From an uncultured Pseudomonadota bacterium (GTDB lineage: Bacteria; Pseudomonadota; Gammaproteobacteria; Burkholderiales; SG8-41), in contig CAMPGR010000083.1 of NCBI GenBank assembly GCA_946885605.1, positions 1 through 17,049 on the forward strand: a stretch of 17,049 bases of DNA, read 5' to 3'. Position numbers and translations under genes: made by a program. Under the pieces are notes generated by a model, which was given only the letters and a program-made list of their open reading frames with translations, made no database searches and was not told the DNA's origin. Within the stretch, counting starts at the first letter, position 1. Every line of letters starts with the position of its first letter. Below, one piece after another: positions 1-9,720 of this stretch.

Positions 1-759
1 CCCCCACGCGAAGTCGCCCTCTTCATCGACACCTTCAACAACTACTTCGAGCCCGAAAACGCGCGCGCTGCGCTCGAGGTCCTGCAAGCCGCCGGGTACA
101 CCGTCCATCTGCCCAGCGCTGCGAACAACGACCGCCCGCTCTGCTGCGGCCGCACGTTTCTAGCAAGTGGCCTGGTGGACGTAGCGAAGGCGGAGGCCCG
201 GCGCATGCTCTCGGCGCTCACGCCTTACATCGAGCGCGGCGTGCCGGTGGTCGGGCTCGAGCCTTCGTGCCTGCTCGGCTTGCGCGATGAGTTCCTCTCG
301 ATGCTGCCTCGCCCCGAAACGGCGGAACTGGCGCTCAACGCCTTGCTCTTCGAGGAATTCATCGCGCGCGAGATCGATGCAGGCCGCTTCGCTCTCGAAC
401 TGAAATCGCTCCCGCAGAAGAAAGCGCTGCTGCACGGTCATTGCCATCAGAAAGCGTTCGCGGTCATGCCGGCCGTGCAGAAAACGCTCGCGCTGATCCC
501 CGGGCTCGAGGTGGAGACGATCGCATCGAGCTGCTGCGGCATGGCCGGGAGCTTCGGCTTCGACGCCGAGCATTACGACGTTTCGATGAAGATGGGCGAG
601 CTTGCTTTGCTGCCCGCGGTGCGCAAGGCGGATGCGGATACGCTCCTCATCGCCGACGGGACGAGTTGCCGCCACCAGATTCACGACGGCGCGCGACGCG
701 AAGCGCGGCACCTCGCACGCGTCCTGCAGCAGGCCCTCAGGAATCCGCCCGGCAGTTGA
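1..759 (+). CDS. Fe-S oxidoreductase, CCG-domain C-terminal part (5' truncated by window edge)
   Basis: The reading frame is open from base 1 and ends at TGA 757-759, giving about 252 residues with no start in view. Two cysteine-rich CCG repeats are visible. The first has CCGRTF encoded at 142-159 followed by GLEPSC. The second has HGHCHQKA near 430-453 and SSCCGMAGSFG near 526-558. Such paired domains bind or assemble an Fe-S or heterodisulfide-type centre in GlpC, LutA and the C-terminal region of large FAD-linked dehydrogenases of the YdiJ / D-2-hydroxyglutarate dehydrogenase type. The closing SCRHQI block after SSCCG resembles those large FAD/Fe-S fusions, so the missing part probably carries a FAD-oxidase and a ferredoxin domain; that is inference. 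It probably oxidises a 2-hydroxy acid and passes electrons to the respiratory chain. A stand-alone GlpC/LutA-like subunit is the alternative. Confidence 0.85.
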   Translation, partial: PPREVALFIDTFNNYFEPENARAALEVLQAAGYTVHLPSAANNDRPLCCGRTFLASGLVDVAKAEARRMLSALTPYIERGVPVVGLEPSCLLGLRDEFLSMLPRPETAELALNALLFEEFIAREIDAGRFALELKSLPQKKALLHGHCHQKAFAVMPAVQKTLALIPGLEVETIASSCCGMAGSFGFDAEHYDVSMKMGELALLPAVRKADADTLLIADGTSCRHQIHDGARREARHLARVLQQALRNPPGS

Positions 760-768
760 CCGCTGTGC

Positions 769-796
769 TTGACAAGCGAGCAGGCGCTCAATAGCC
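769..796 (+). promoter_or_regulatory. Candidate sigma70 promoter before the ABC importer operon
   Basis: A perfect -35 hexamer, TTGACA, lies at 769-774, between the stop of the Fe-S protein and the ATPase gene start at 833. No good -10 box follows at 16-18 bp; only the weak AT-containing ATAGCC at 791-796 fits the spacing. A promoter is expected here because the downstream genes form a new operon, but the assignment rests mainly on the -35 match. Confidence 0.3.
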
Positions 797-832
797 TCGA
801 ACCGCCCTCATAACGATTACCACCACCAGAGG

Positions 833-2905
<2,073 letters not shown>

Positions 2906-2946
2906 TTCACACTCGTCAGTCATCATAAAGAACAGGAGGAGGGCAC

Positions 2947-4524
2947 ATGAAAGTGACTGCGTTGCTGTTGAGTGCGGCGGCATTCTTCGCCACGAGCGCC
3001 CTTGCCGCGGATACGCCGAAAGCGGGCGGGGTGCTCAAGTTCGCGGTGAGCGCCGAGCCCCCGAACTACGATTGTCACGCCCAAACGTCGTTCGCCTTCA
3101 TCCATCCGGTGCGCCCGCACTATTCGACGCTGCTCGAATTCGACACGGCGAAGTATCCCGCGATCAAAGGCGATCTCGCCGAGTCATGGACCGTGTCGAA
3201 GGACGGGCTGACCTACACCTTCAAGCTGCGCAAGGGCGTCAAGTTCCACGACGGCTCGACGTTGAGCTCCGAGGACATCAAGGCGACCTACGACCGGCTG
3301 CGCAATCCGCCAGCCGGGGTCCGCTCGGTACGTCAGGCGAGCTATGCCGACATCGCGTCCATCGAGACGCCCGATCCGCTCACGGTGGTCTTCAAGCTGA
3401 AGAAGCCCAACGCCTCGATGCTCGCCAACTTCGCAAGCCCTTGGGACTGCGTGTACAGCGCGGCGAAGCTCAAGCAGGATCCCCGCTTTCCGGAACGCAA
3501 TATTCTGGGCACCGGCCCGTTCACCTTCGCCGGCCACGTCGCGGGCTCGCACTGGACCGGACGCAAGTTCGACGGCTACTTCGAAAAAGGGAAGCCGTAT
3601 CTGAACGGCTATGTCGCCATATTCATCAGCGGCGCGCCGATGGTGAACGCGCTCTCGGCGGGCGAGGTGCTCGCCGAATTCCGCGGCCAGTCGCCGGCGG
3701 ACCGCGACCGCATCGTGAAGGCGCTCGGCAACAAGGCGGTGGTGCAGGAGATGCCGTGGGTCTGCTCGCTGGTGGTGACATTCAACACCAAGAAGAAACC
3801 GTTCGACGATGCGCGCGTGCGCCGCGCGCTGTCGCTCGCGATCGACCGCTGGGGCGGCGCACAGGCCCTCTCCAAGGTGGCGCTCGTGCGTCACGTGGGC
3901 GGCATCCTGCGTCCCGGCTATGACCTCGCTGCGTCGGAGAAGGAGCTCGTGCAGATGCCCGGCTTCTCGAAGGACGTCAATGCCTCGCGCGCCGAGGCGC
4001 GGAAGCTCCTGCAGGCGGCCGGCGTGCCGAATCTGACCTTCACGCTCACCAACCGCAACGTCGCCATGCCCTACACCCCCGTCGGTGTGTTCCTCATCGA
4101 CCAGTGGCGGCAGATCGGCGTGAACGTGAAGCACGAGCAGCTCGAGACGCGGCTCTATCTCGCCGCGCAGCAGCGCGACAATCCGACGTTCGATGCCGCG
4201 CTCGATTTCAACTGCGACTTCATGGACGAGCCCAACCTGCAGCTCCAGAAGTATCTGTCGCACGACCGCTCGGCGATCAACTACGCCCAGCAGACCGACC
4301 GCGTGCTCGACGATCTCTACGACAAGCAATCGGGCGAGCTCGACACGAAGAAGCGCTATGCGATCCTCCGCGAGTTCGAGAAGCGCGCGCTGGAGCAGGC
4401 GTACACCATTCCGACGATCTGGTGGCACCGTATCATCGTGCATCACCGGCCGCTCAAAGGCTGGCACGTCACGCCGAGTCACTACGTGGGGCAGGACCTG
4501 GCGGACGTGTGGCTGGACCAGTAA
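2947..4524 (+). CDS. Periplasmic solute-binding protein of the peptide ABC importer (SBP family 5)
   Basis: This 525-residue protein begins with a clear Sec signal peptide: a hydrophobic core ending in SALA, with cleavage likely after residue 20. The mature start KAGGVLKFAVSAEPPNYD and later ESWTVSKDGLTYTFKLRKGV are hallmarks of family 5 binding proteins (DppA, OppA, GsiB). There is no lipobox cysteine, so it should be soluble in the periplasm. A strong Shine-Dalgarno tract (AGGAGGAGGG, 2934-2943) precedes ATG 2947. It lies 41 bp after the ATPase gene and 9 bp before the first permease. Its role is to capture the solute and deliver it to the permease pair. Substrate is unknown: the family takes dipeptides, oligopeptides, glutathione, nickel chelates and other compounds, and nothing visible decides among these. 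Confidence 0.93.
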   Translation: MKVTALLLSAAAFFATSALAADTPKAGGVLKFAVSAEPPNYDCHAQTSFAFIHPVRPHYSTLLEFDTAKYPAIKGDLAESWTVSKDGLTYTFKLRKGVKFHDGSTLSSEDIKATYDRLRNPPAGVRSVRQASYADIASIETPDPLTVVFKLKKPNASMLANFASPWDCVYSAAKLKQDPRFPERNILGTGPFTFAGHVAGSHWTGRKFDGYFEKGKPYLNGYVAIFISGAPMVNALSAGEVLAEFRGQSPADRDRIVKALGNKAVVQEMPWVCSLVVTFNTKKKPFDDARVRRALSLAIDRWGGAQALSKVALVRHVGGILRPGYDLAASEKELVQMPGFSKDVNASRAEARKLLQAAGVPNLTFTLTNRNVAMPYTPVGVFLIDQWRQIGVNVKHEQLETRLYLAAQQRDNPTFDAALDFNCDFMDEPNLQLQKYLSHDRSAINYAQQTDRVLDDLYDKQSGELDTKKRYAILREFEKRALEQAYTIPTIWWHRIIVHHRPLKGWHVTPSHYVGQDLADVWLDQ

Positions 4525-4533
4525 CCGGCTGAA

Positions 4534-5493
4534 GTGCTGCGCTACACGCTCCAGCGCATTCTTCTGATGATCCCGACGCTGCTCGGCGTCGCGATCCTCG
4601 TCTTCTTCCTGCTGCGGCTCATGCCCGGCGACCCGGTCGCCACCATGCTCCTCGGGGACGCGGGCGGCGCAAACATCTCGAAGGAAATCGTCGAGGCGGA
4701 GCGCGCTCGCCTCGGGCTCGACAAGCCGCTCTACGTGCAGTTCTTCAAGTGGATGGGCGGCGTGCTGCACGGAGATTTCGGTTACTCGATGTGGACGGGT
4801 CAGCCCGTCCTCTACGAGATCGGGATCCGGCTCGAGCTTTCGCTTCAGGTCGCCATCATGGCGACGATACTCGCGATCCTGCTCGCGCTGCCGCTCGGCA
4901 CGCTCTCCGCGATCTTCAAGGACACGTGGATCGACCAGGCAATCCGCGTGTTCTCGATCGCGGGGCTTGCGGTGCCCTCGTTCTGGCTCGGCATGATCGT
5001 CATCCTGCTGCTCCTCACTTACTTTTCATGGATTCCCCCGCTCACGTTCACGTCGATGTGGGAGGATCCGTGGGAGAACCTCTCGCAGCTCGTCTGGCCG
5101 GCGCTCGCCGTCGGCTATCGCTATTCGGCGGTCGCCACGCGCATGATGCGTTCCTCGATATTGGAAGTGCTGCAGGAGGACTACATTCGCACCGCGCGCG
5201 CGAAAGGCGTGATGGAGCGGCTCGTCGTCGCGCGCCACGCGATGCGCAACGCCATGCTGCCGGTCGTGACGGTGATCGGGCTCGAGTTCGCCTTCCTGAT
5301 CGGCGGGCTCGTCGTGACGGAGCAGGTGTTCAACCTGAACGGCATCGGCAAGCTCTTCGTGCAGGCCGTGGCGCGCAGCGACTTCACCATGATCCAGGGG
5401 CTGGTGCTGCTCGTGGCCGTCTTCTTTGTCCTGATCAACTTCGTGATCGACATGCTCTACGCGCTGCTCGATCCGCGCATACGCTACCGCTAA
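4534..5493 (+). CDS. ABC importer inner-membrane permease, DppB-type
   Basis: This 319-residue integral membrane protein has an N-terminal hydrophobic segment (IPTLLGVAILVFFLLRLMPGDP) typical of DppB/OppB/GsiC. The conserved coupling loop reads DYIRTARAKG followed by HAMRNAMLPVV, the EAA-type motif that docks on the ATPase. About six membrane segments are expected. The start is GTG 4534, 9 bp after the binding-protein stop, with only a weak Shine-Dalgarno, so translation is probably coupled to the upstream gene. It would form a heterodimeric channel with the next gene's product. Confidence 0.93.
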   Translation: MLRYTLQRILLMIPTLLGVAILVFFLLRLMPGDPVATMLLGDAGGANISKEIVEAERARLGLDKPLYVQFFKWMGGVLHGDFGYSMWTGQPVLYEIGIRLELSLQVAIMATILAILLALPLGTLSAIFKDTWIDQAIRVFSIAGLAVPSFWLGMIVILLLLTYFSWIPPLTFTSMWEDPWENLSQLVWPALAVGYRYSAVATRMMRSSILEVLQEDYIRTARAKGVMERLVVARHAMRNAMLPVVTVIGLEFAFLIGGLVVTEQVFNLNGIGKLFVQAVARSDFTMIQGLVLLVAVFFVLINFVIDMLYALLDPRIRYR

Positions 5494-5504
5494 CGGCGCG
5501 AGCC

Positions 5505-6407
5505 ATGAATGAAATGACGGTGCCCACCGCAGCGATCGCCTACAAGGTGCCGAAGCGCCGGCATCCGGTCGTGCAGTTCATGGTGCAGCAGCCGCTCGGC
5601 GCCGCCGGACTTGCGGTCATCGTGCTGATGGCCGTCTGTGCGGTGTTCGCGCCGTGGGTCGCACCTTACGACCCGCTCACGGTGGACTATGCTGCGATGC
5701 TCGCCGCTCCGTCCTCCGAGCACTGGCTGGGCACGGATTCGTTCGGGCGCGACGTGCTCTCGCGCGTGATCTACGGCGCGCGCACCGCGCTCGCAATCGG
5801 CTTTATCGCGTCGCTTCTCGGCTCCACGCTCGGTGCGATCATCGGCGTCTCTTCCGCCTACTTCGGCGGCAAGACCGACCTCTTTATCCAGGGCATCATG
5901 GACGTCCTGTTGTCGTTTCCCATTATCGTGCTCGCCATTACGGTGGTGGCTGTGCTCGGCAACAACGTCGTGCTCGGGATCGACGTGAATCTCATCATCG
6001 CCATCGCCGTGCCGATGCTGCCGCGGGTCGAGCGCGTCGTGCGCTCCTCCGCGCTCGCGATCCGCGAGCTTCCGTACATCGACGCCGCACGCGCCGCGGG
6101 CTACAGCCACACGCGCATCATCTTCCGCCACATCATCCCGAACGTCGTTGCGCCATACCTCATCATGCTGACCGCGTTCGTGGCGCAAGCGATCCTGTCG
6201 GAAGCTTCGCTCTCGTTCCTGGGATTGGGCGTTACGGAACCGACGCCGTCGTGGGGGCTCATGCTTTCGGGCTCGGCGGCGGACTTTTACCAGCAGGCGC
6301 CGTGGATGATCGTATTCCCCGGGATCGCGATCAGCCTCGGCGTGTTCGCGTTCAACCTCTTCGGCGACAGCCTGCGCGACTGGCTCGATCCGAAGATCAA
6401 GCTATAG
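5505..6407 (+). CDS. ABC importer inner-membrane permease, DppC-type
   Basis: This 300-residue membrane protein is the second half of the permease pair. DppC-type hallmarks are the N-terminal APWVAPYDP segment, HWLGTDSFGRDVLSRVIYGA, and the coupling loop YIDAARAAGYSHTRIIFRHI followed by PN. The reading frame stays open far upstream, inside the previous gene, but family similarity begins only after ATG 5505, which lies 11 bp past the previous stop; ATG 5514 is an alternative. It closes the four-gene importer operon. Its stop codon is 2 bp from the stop codon of the convergent enolase-superfamily gene, so there is no room for a conventional terminator outside coding sequence. Confidence 0.93.
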   Translation: MNEMTVPTAAIAYKVPKRRHPVVQFMVQQPLGAAGLAVIVLMAVCAVFAPWVAPYDPLTVDYAAMLAAPSSEHWLGTDSFGRDVLSRVIYGARTALAIGFIASLLGSTLGAIIGVSSAYFGGKTDLFIQGIMDVLLSFPIIVLAITVVAVLGNNVVLGIDVNLIIAIAVPMLPRVERVVRSSALAIRELPYIDAARAAGYSHTRIIFRHIIPNVVAPYLIMLTAFVAQAILSEASLSFLGLGVTEPTPSWGLMLSGSAADFYQQAPWMIVFPGIAISLGVFAFNLFGDSLRDWLDPKIKL

Positions 6408-6409
6408 TT

Positions 6410-7528
6410 CTACATCTCGCGCGCGTAGCGGCGCACCTTCGCTTCGTCCACGTCGATACCGAGCCCCGCGCCTGACGGCACGGAGACGTGACCGGCTGAA
6501 AAGCCGAGCGGCGTCTTCAGGATGTCGTCCACAAGGTACTGGCTCGAGAAGCCAACGCCCCAATCGACCGCGGGGAGCGCGGCGGCGAGGTGCAGCAGCG
6601 CAGCCGACGAAATTCCCGTCTCCGCCATCTTGGAGGCGAGGTTGATCTTCAGCGAAAGTCGTTCGCAAAGGCGCCCCGCCTCCATCACCGGCCCCAGGCC
6701 GCCGAGCTTGATCGTCTTCAGGCTGAACCCGCCCGCCGCGCCGGCATCGTAATGGCGGCGCACGTCGTCGAGCGTATGCAGGCCTTCGTCGCAGCCGATG
6801 GGAATGCGGCTCGCGCGCGCAACCTGGGCCATGCCTTCGATATCGCGCGCGGCCACCGGCTGCTCGAAGAACGCGAGCGTTGTGCCGTCCACTTCACGCA
6901 CGTAGCGGACCGCCTGTTCAGGCGTGTAGCCCTGGTTGGCGTCGGCACAGATCAGGAGATCGCGGCCGTCGAGCGCGGCACAAATGGCGCGTGTGCGTTC
7001 CGCGTCATCATGCGGATCCCCTACGCCGACCTTGATCTTGAACGCGACGTGCCCTTCGGCGCGCGCCCGTTTCGCTTCCTCGACATCCGCCGCGATACCT
7101 TTGCCGGTGCCGACCATGCGCAGTATCGGCACGCGCTCGCGTCGCTTGGCGCCGAGGAGATCGTGAACCGGCTTGCCCTGGGTGCGGCCAAGCGCATCGT
7201 GGAGCGCGATCTCGATCACGGACTTCGCGGATTGGTTGCCATAAAGGTAATTCCCGGCGCGCGCCATGATCGCGGCGATGTCATCGGGCGGCATGCCCTC
7301 GAGCTTAGGCGCGAGGTAACGGATCGCCGCGGTCATGCTGGCAACCGTTTCGCCCGTCATCGTGGGGGCCGCCGCCGCGCCGCCCCAGCCAACAACGCCG
7401 TCGTCCGTCTCGAGCCGCACCAGCACGTTTTCGGCGCGAGCGACCTCCTCGAACGCCATCTTGATGGGCTTCACCATCGGGAGGCTCACCGCGATGGGCT
7501 CGATGCGCTTGATCTTCATCATCCTCAC
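6410..7528 (-). CDS. Mandelate racemase/muconate lactonizing enzyme family protein (enolase superfamily)
   Basis: This 372-residue cytoplasmic enzyme should abstract an alpha proton from a carboxylate substrate in a Mg-dependent isomerisation, epimerisation, cycloisomerisation or dehydration. Visible active-site features are the K-x-K motif FKIKVG (Lys164, Lys166), metal ligands Asp196 (ADANQG), Glu222 (FFEQP) and Asp247 (GCDEG), and the opposite base Lys271 in LKTIKLGG. Lysines on both sides place it in the muconate-lactonizing subgroup rather than with mandelate racemase, which uses His. I do not see the C-terminal DxD typical of L-Ala-D/L-Glu epimerases, so a dipeptide epimerase role is not supported. 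The GTG start at 7528 is followed by in-frame ATGs at 7522 and 7519, either of which could be the true start. It is second in an operon behind a Bug receptor (38-bp gap), suggesting the receptor supplies its substrate. The exact reaction is unknown. Confidence 0.88.
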   Translation of the reverse strand: MRMMKIKRIEPIAVSLPMVKPIKMAFEEVARAENVLVRLETDDGVVGWGGAAAAPTMTGETVASMTAAIRYLAPKLEGMPPDDIAAIMARAGNYLYGNQSAKSVIEIALHDALGRTQGKPVHDLLGAKRRERVPILRMVGTGKGIAADVEEAKRARAEGHVAFKIKVGVGDPHDDAERTRAICAALDGRDLLICADANQGYTPEQAVRYVREVDGTTLAFFEQPVAARDIEGMAQVARASRIPIGCDEGLHTLDDVRRHYDAGAAGGFSLKTIKLGGLGPVMEAGRLCERLSLKINLASKMAETGISSAALLHLAAALPAVDWGVGFSSQYLVDDILKTPLGFSAGHVSVPSGAGLGIDVDEAKVRRYAREM

Positions 7529-7560
7529 CCTGGGCCAGACCCCAAGTAACGGACCCCGAG
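7529..7560. repeat. GGGGTC-type intergenic repeat between the Bug and enolase-superfamily genes
   Basis: Read on the minus strand, this gap holds GGGGTC followed by CGTTACTT and then GGGGTCTGGCCC, a small clustered G/C-arm element. It closely resembles the arms of the hairpin at 10510-10539 (GGGGTCA and TGACCCC). The shared core suggests two members of one short dispersed repeat family. It directly abuts the start codon of the downstream gene and so lies in its ribosome-binding region. Confidence 0.45.
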
Positions 7561-7566
7561 CCTGCC

Positions 7567-8520
7567 TTACAATTTGCCGATCTTCTTGATCGCGGCAGCC
7601 ATGCGCTTGTAATCGGCATCGAAAAAGGCCTTGAACTCGGCGCCTTCACGGTAGTCCGGCACGACGTGCGCCTTCTGGAGCGCTTCCTTGAAGCTCGGGT
7701 CGGCGGCGGCTTTCCGGATGAGCTCGCGCATCTTGGTGAAGGTGGACTTAGGCACGCCGGCGGTGGTGAAGAGCCCGACCCACAGATACGCTTCGATGTC
7801 GATGCCCATCGATTTGAAGGTCGGGACGTCGGGGAAGTCGGGATACGGCTTCAAGCCCCAGCTCGCGATGGCGCGCAGCTTCCCGGATTGAACGTGCGGG
7901 TAGATCGCGGCCGGCCCGCCGCCCGTCACCTGCGAATGGCCGCCGAGCGCTTGCGTGATCGCCGGCCCGCCGCCGGTTGTCGGCAGATGACGCATCTTCG
8001 TGTCGGTCGCATCGAGGAACATCGCCATCGGCGTGTGCGTGATGCCGTACGGGCCCGACGTGGAGAACACGAGCTCGTTGGGACGCGACTTGGCGAGCGC
8101 GATCAGCTCCTTCACGTTCTTCACGGGGAGAGCGGGGTGCAGCGTCATGATGAGGGGATCGGCACTCAGCAGCGCGATGAGCGCGATCTGGTCCAGCGTA
8201 AAAGGCGTCTTGATACCGTAGAGCTTGTCCTTCTCGATCACGAGATAGAGATTCGGCGTCGTGACGAGGATGTTATGGCCGTCGGGCGGCTGGTTCGCGA
8301 CGTACGCCGTGCCGACCGCTGCCGTGCCGCCGGGACGGTTGATGACCGGCGCTGGTTGCTTGGTGAGCTTCTCGAGCACGGAGGAGAGCGGCTGCGCATG
8401 GATCTGATTCATGCCGCCGGGCGGGTTCGGCACCGTGATATTGATCGCTTTCGACGGATAATCCTGCGCATGAGCAGCGAGAGAGCAGCCCACACCGACA
8501 GCAAGCAACAAGCGTTTCAT
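7567..8520 (-). CDS. Bug/TctC-family periplasmic tripartite tricarboxylate receptor
   Basis: This 317-residue protein starts at ATG 8520 with a Sec signal peptide (MKRLLLAVGVGCSLAAHA) and the family's opening YPSKAINITVPNPPGG. A perfect Shine-Dalgarno (TTCCTCCT on the plus strand, 8526-8533) sits 5 nt upstream, which rules out the longer in-frame extension towards 8625. Bug proteins capture small carboxylates or related compounds in the periplasm. The first binding loop differs from the usual form: after PPGG the aspartate and arginine seen in the two other Bugs of this window (GGATDTFSR, GGPVDVITR) are replaced, reading GGMNQIHAQ. This hints at a different ligand. No TctA or TctB membrane partner is in the window. 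It is first in an operon with the enolase-superfamily gene and divergent from azlC. Confidence 0.92.
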   Translation of the reverse strand: MKRLLLAVGVGCSLAAHAQDYPSKAINITVPNPPGGMNQIHAQPLSSVLEKLTKQPAPVINRPGGTAAVGTAYVANQPPDGHNILVTTPNLYLVIEKDKLYGIKTPFTLDQIALIALLSADPLIMTLHPALPVKNVKELIALAKSRPNELVFSTSGPYGITHTPMAMFLDATDTKMRHLPTTGGGPAITQALGGHSQVTGGGPAAIYPHVQSGKLRAIASWGLKPYPDFPDVPTFKSMGIDIEAYLWVGLFTTAGVPKSTFTKMRELIRKAAADPSFKEALQKAHVVPDYREGAEFKAFFDADYKRMAAAIKKIGKL

Positions 8521-8618
8521 GTGATTTCCTCCTGTTTTGGCGATGACACGCGGCAGTGCTCCGATTACACTCCGCGGACTTGATGATTTTCGCGCACGGT
8601 AACTCGCACGCTCGCTGA
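8521..8618. promoter_or_regulatory. Divergent intergenic region, Bug operon (minus) / azlCD (plus)
   Basis: These 98 bases separate two divergent operons and should contain both promoters. For the minus-strand operon there is the strong Shine-Dalgarno at 8526-8533 and a TGTAAT sequence (5 of 6 matches to a -10 box; reads ATTACA on the plus strand, 8564-8569), without a convincing -35. For the plus-strand gene no Shine-Dalgarno is visible before ATG 8619. Confidence 0.4.
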
Positions 8619-9362
8619 ATGTCAACCCGCTACCCCGTGCGCGAGCCTGTCCTGTCGGCGGCTTTTCTCGAGGGCGTGAAAGATGCGCTCGGCGTGCCGG
8701 CCGCGGTGCTCGCCGCCGGCATGATCGGCTTCGGCGCGTTTGCGCTCGAGCACGGCTTCAGCGTCTGGCTCGCGCTCGCCTGCACTGTCGGAATCTGGGC
8801 GCTGCCCGGACAGATCGTGCTGCTCGAGATGCATGCGAGCGGCGCACCCGGCTACCTCACCGTGCTCGCCGTCATGCTGACGAGCGCCCGCTTCCTGCCG
8901 ATGGCCATGACGCTCATGCCCGTGATCCGCCATCCGCGTTACTCGCGCGCTGCCGTTTACCTCGGGGCACAGGTGATCGCCATGACGGGATGGGCTTGGG
9001 CCATGCGCGCGTGCCGCGACATGCCGCACGTGGCGCGCTTTCCTTACTTCATCGGCTTCGCCGCAGCGTGCTGGGCAGCGGGGATCCTGGCGACCGCGCT
9101 CGGCTATTACCTGGCGGGCGGATTTTCCGAGACCGTGCGGCTCGGGTTTGTGTTCCTCGCCCCGGTTTACTTTTTCGTCATCCTGATCGGCGACGCGCGC
9201 ACGGCGCTCGCGGCCGCTGCGCTCGCATGCGGGGCGCTTGCGGGTCCGCTCATGCATCTCGTGAGCCCGCAGTGGAGCGTGCTGCTCGCGGGGTTGGTCG
9301 GGGGAACGCTCGCCTACTTCCTCCAGAAAGGCTACGGAAAGCATGAGCGCCGAGACGGCTGA
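8619..9362 (+). CDS. azlC: AzlC family branched-chain amino acid exporter, large subunit
   Basis: This 247-residue protein is strongly hydrophobic, with several membrane segments. It shows AzlC hallmarks: an N-terminal FLEGVKDALGVPAAVLAAGM region, the ALPGQIVLLEM segment and LTSARFLPMAMTLMP. AzlC with a small AzlD partner forms a proton-driven exporter of branched-chain amino acids in Bacillus, and the family covers similar amino acid exporters (BrnFE, YgaZH). Here it overlaps the next gene by 20 bp, the usual AzlC-AzlD arrangement. No Shine-Dalgarno is seen before ATG 8619; leaderless initiation or a slightly later GTG (8637) are possible. Exported substrate is inferred from the family only. 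Confidence 0.85.
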   Translation: MSTRYPVREPVLSAAFLEGVKDALGVPAAVLAAGMIGFGAFALEHGFSVWLALACTVGIWALPGQIVLLEMHASGAPGYLTVLAVMLTSARFLPMAMTLMPVIRHPRYSRAAVYLGAQVIAMTGWAWAMRACRDMPHVARFPYFIGFAAACWAAGILATALGYYLAGGFSETVRLGFVFLAPVYFFVILIGDARTALAAAALACGALAGPLMHLVSPQWSVLLAGLVGGTLAYFLQKGYGKHERRDG

Positions 9363-9684
9363 TCTCTGGCTCGTCATCGCGAGTGGCGGAGCGACCTACG
9401 TGTGGCGCGGGCTCGGGGTCGTTCTCTCCGGCCGCATTCGGGTGGAAAGCGAGCTCTTCAACTGGGTGGCATGCGTCGCGTACGCGATGATCGCCGGGCT
9501 CATCATGCGGGTGATCGTCATGCCGACGGGATTGCTGGCCCAAACGCTGCTCGCCGACCGGCTCGCCGCCTGCGCGCTTGCGCTGCTCGCGTTTTACTTC
9601 AGCCGCAGGAATCTTTTCATCGGCGTAGTGACCGGGATGATCGCTCTGATCGCGCTGCGCGCGCTACGCGGCGTCATCGCGTAA
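9343..9684 (+). CDS. azlD: AzlD family exporter small subunit
   Basis: This 113-residue protein consists of about four hydrophobic segments. It begins MSAETADLWLVIASGGATYVW and contains ADRLAACALALLAFYF and ending repeats of Ile/Leu/Val. Length, topology and position directly after AzlC match AzlD (AzlH/YgaH/BrnE) subunits. The start ATG 9343 lies inside azlC, preceded by GGAAAGC, and the 20-bp overlap suggests translational coupling and a fixed subunit ratio. Identification leans partly on the azlC neighbour because the family is short and divergent. Confidence 0.82.
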   Translation: MSAETADLWLVIASGGATYVWRGLGVVLSGRIRVESELFNWVACVAYAMIAGLIMRVIVMPTGLLAQTLLADRLAACALALLAFYFSRRNLFIGVVTGMIALIALRALRGVIA

Positions 9685-9690
9685 CTCGGA

Positions 9691-9696
9691 TAAAAT
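9691..9696 (+). promoter_or_regulatory. Candidate -10 box before the crotonase/CoA-transferase pair
   Basis: TAAAAT (5 of 6 matches to TATAAT) lies in the 36-bp gap after azlD and 24 bp before ATG 9721. No clear -35 element is visible at the right distance, so this is a weak candidate. The pair could instead be read through from azlCD. Confidence 0.25.
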
Positions 9697-9720
9697 GGCG
9701 GCCTTTCTCTCGCAGCGAAA

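Noticed and set aside
3184..4770. Long minus-strand open frame across the binding-protein gene
   Set aside because: No domain or Shine-Dalgarno, and low-complexity composition; the plus-strand frame has clear family 5 motifs and a signal peptide.
4749..5504. N-terminal extension of the DppC-type permease to make a 552-residue protein
   Set aside because: The extension overlaps the DppB-type gene, has no hydrophobic pattern, and family similarity starts at ATG 5505.
6410..7528. L-Ala-D/L-Glu (dipeptide) epimerase to go with the neighbouring peptide importer
   Set aside because: The C-terminal DxD motif typical of those epimerases is not seen, and the gene is in an operon with a Bug receptor, not with the importer.
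8521..8625. N-terminal extension of the Bug gene upstream of ATG 8520
   Set aside because: A perfect Shine-Dalgarno sits inside it, 5 nt before ATG 8520, and a normal signal peptide begins at that ATG.
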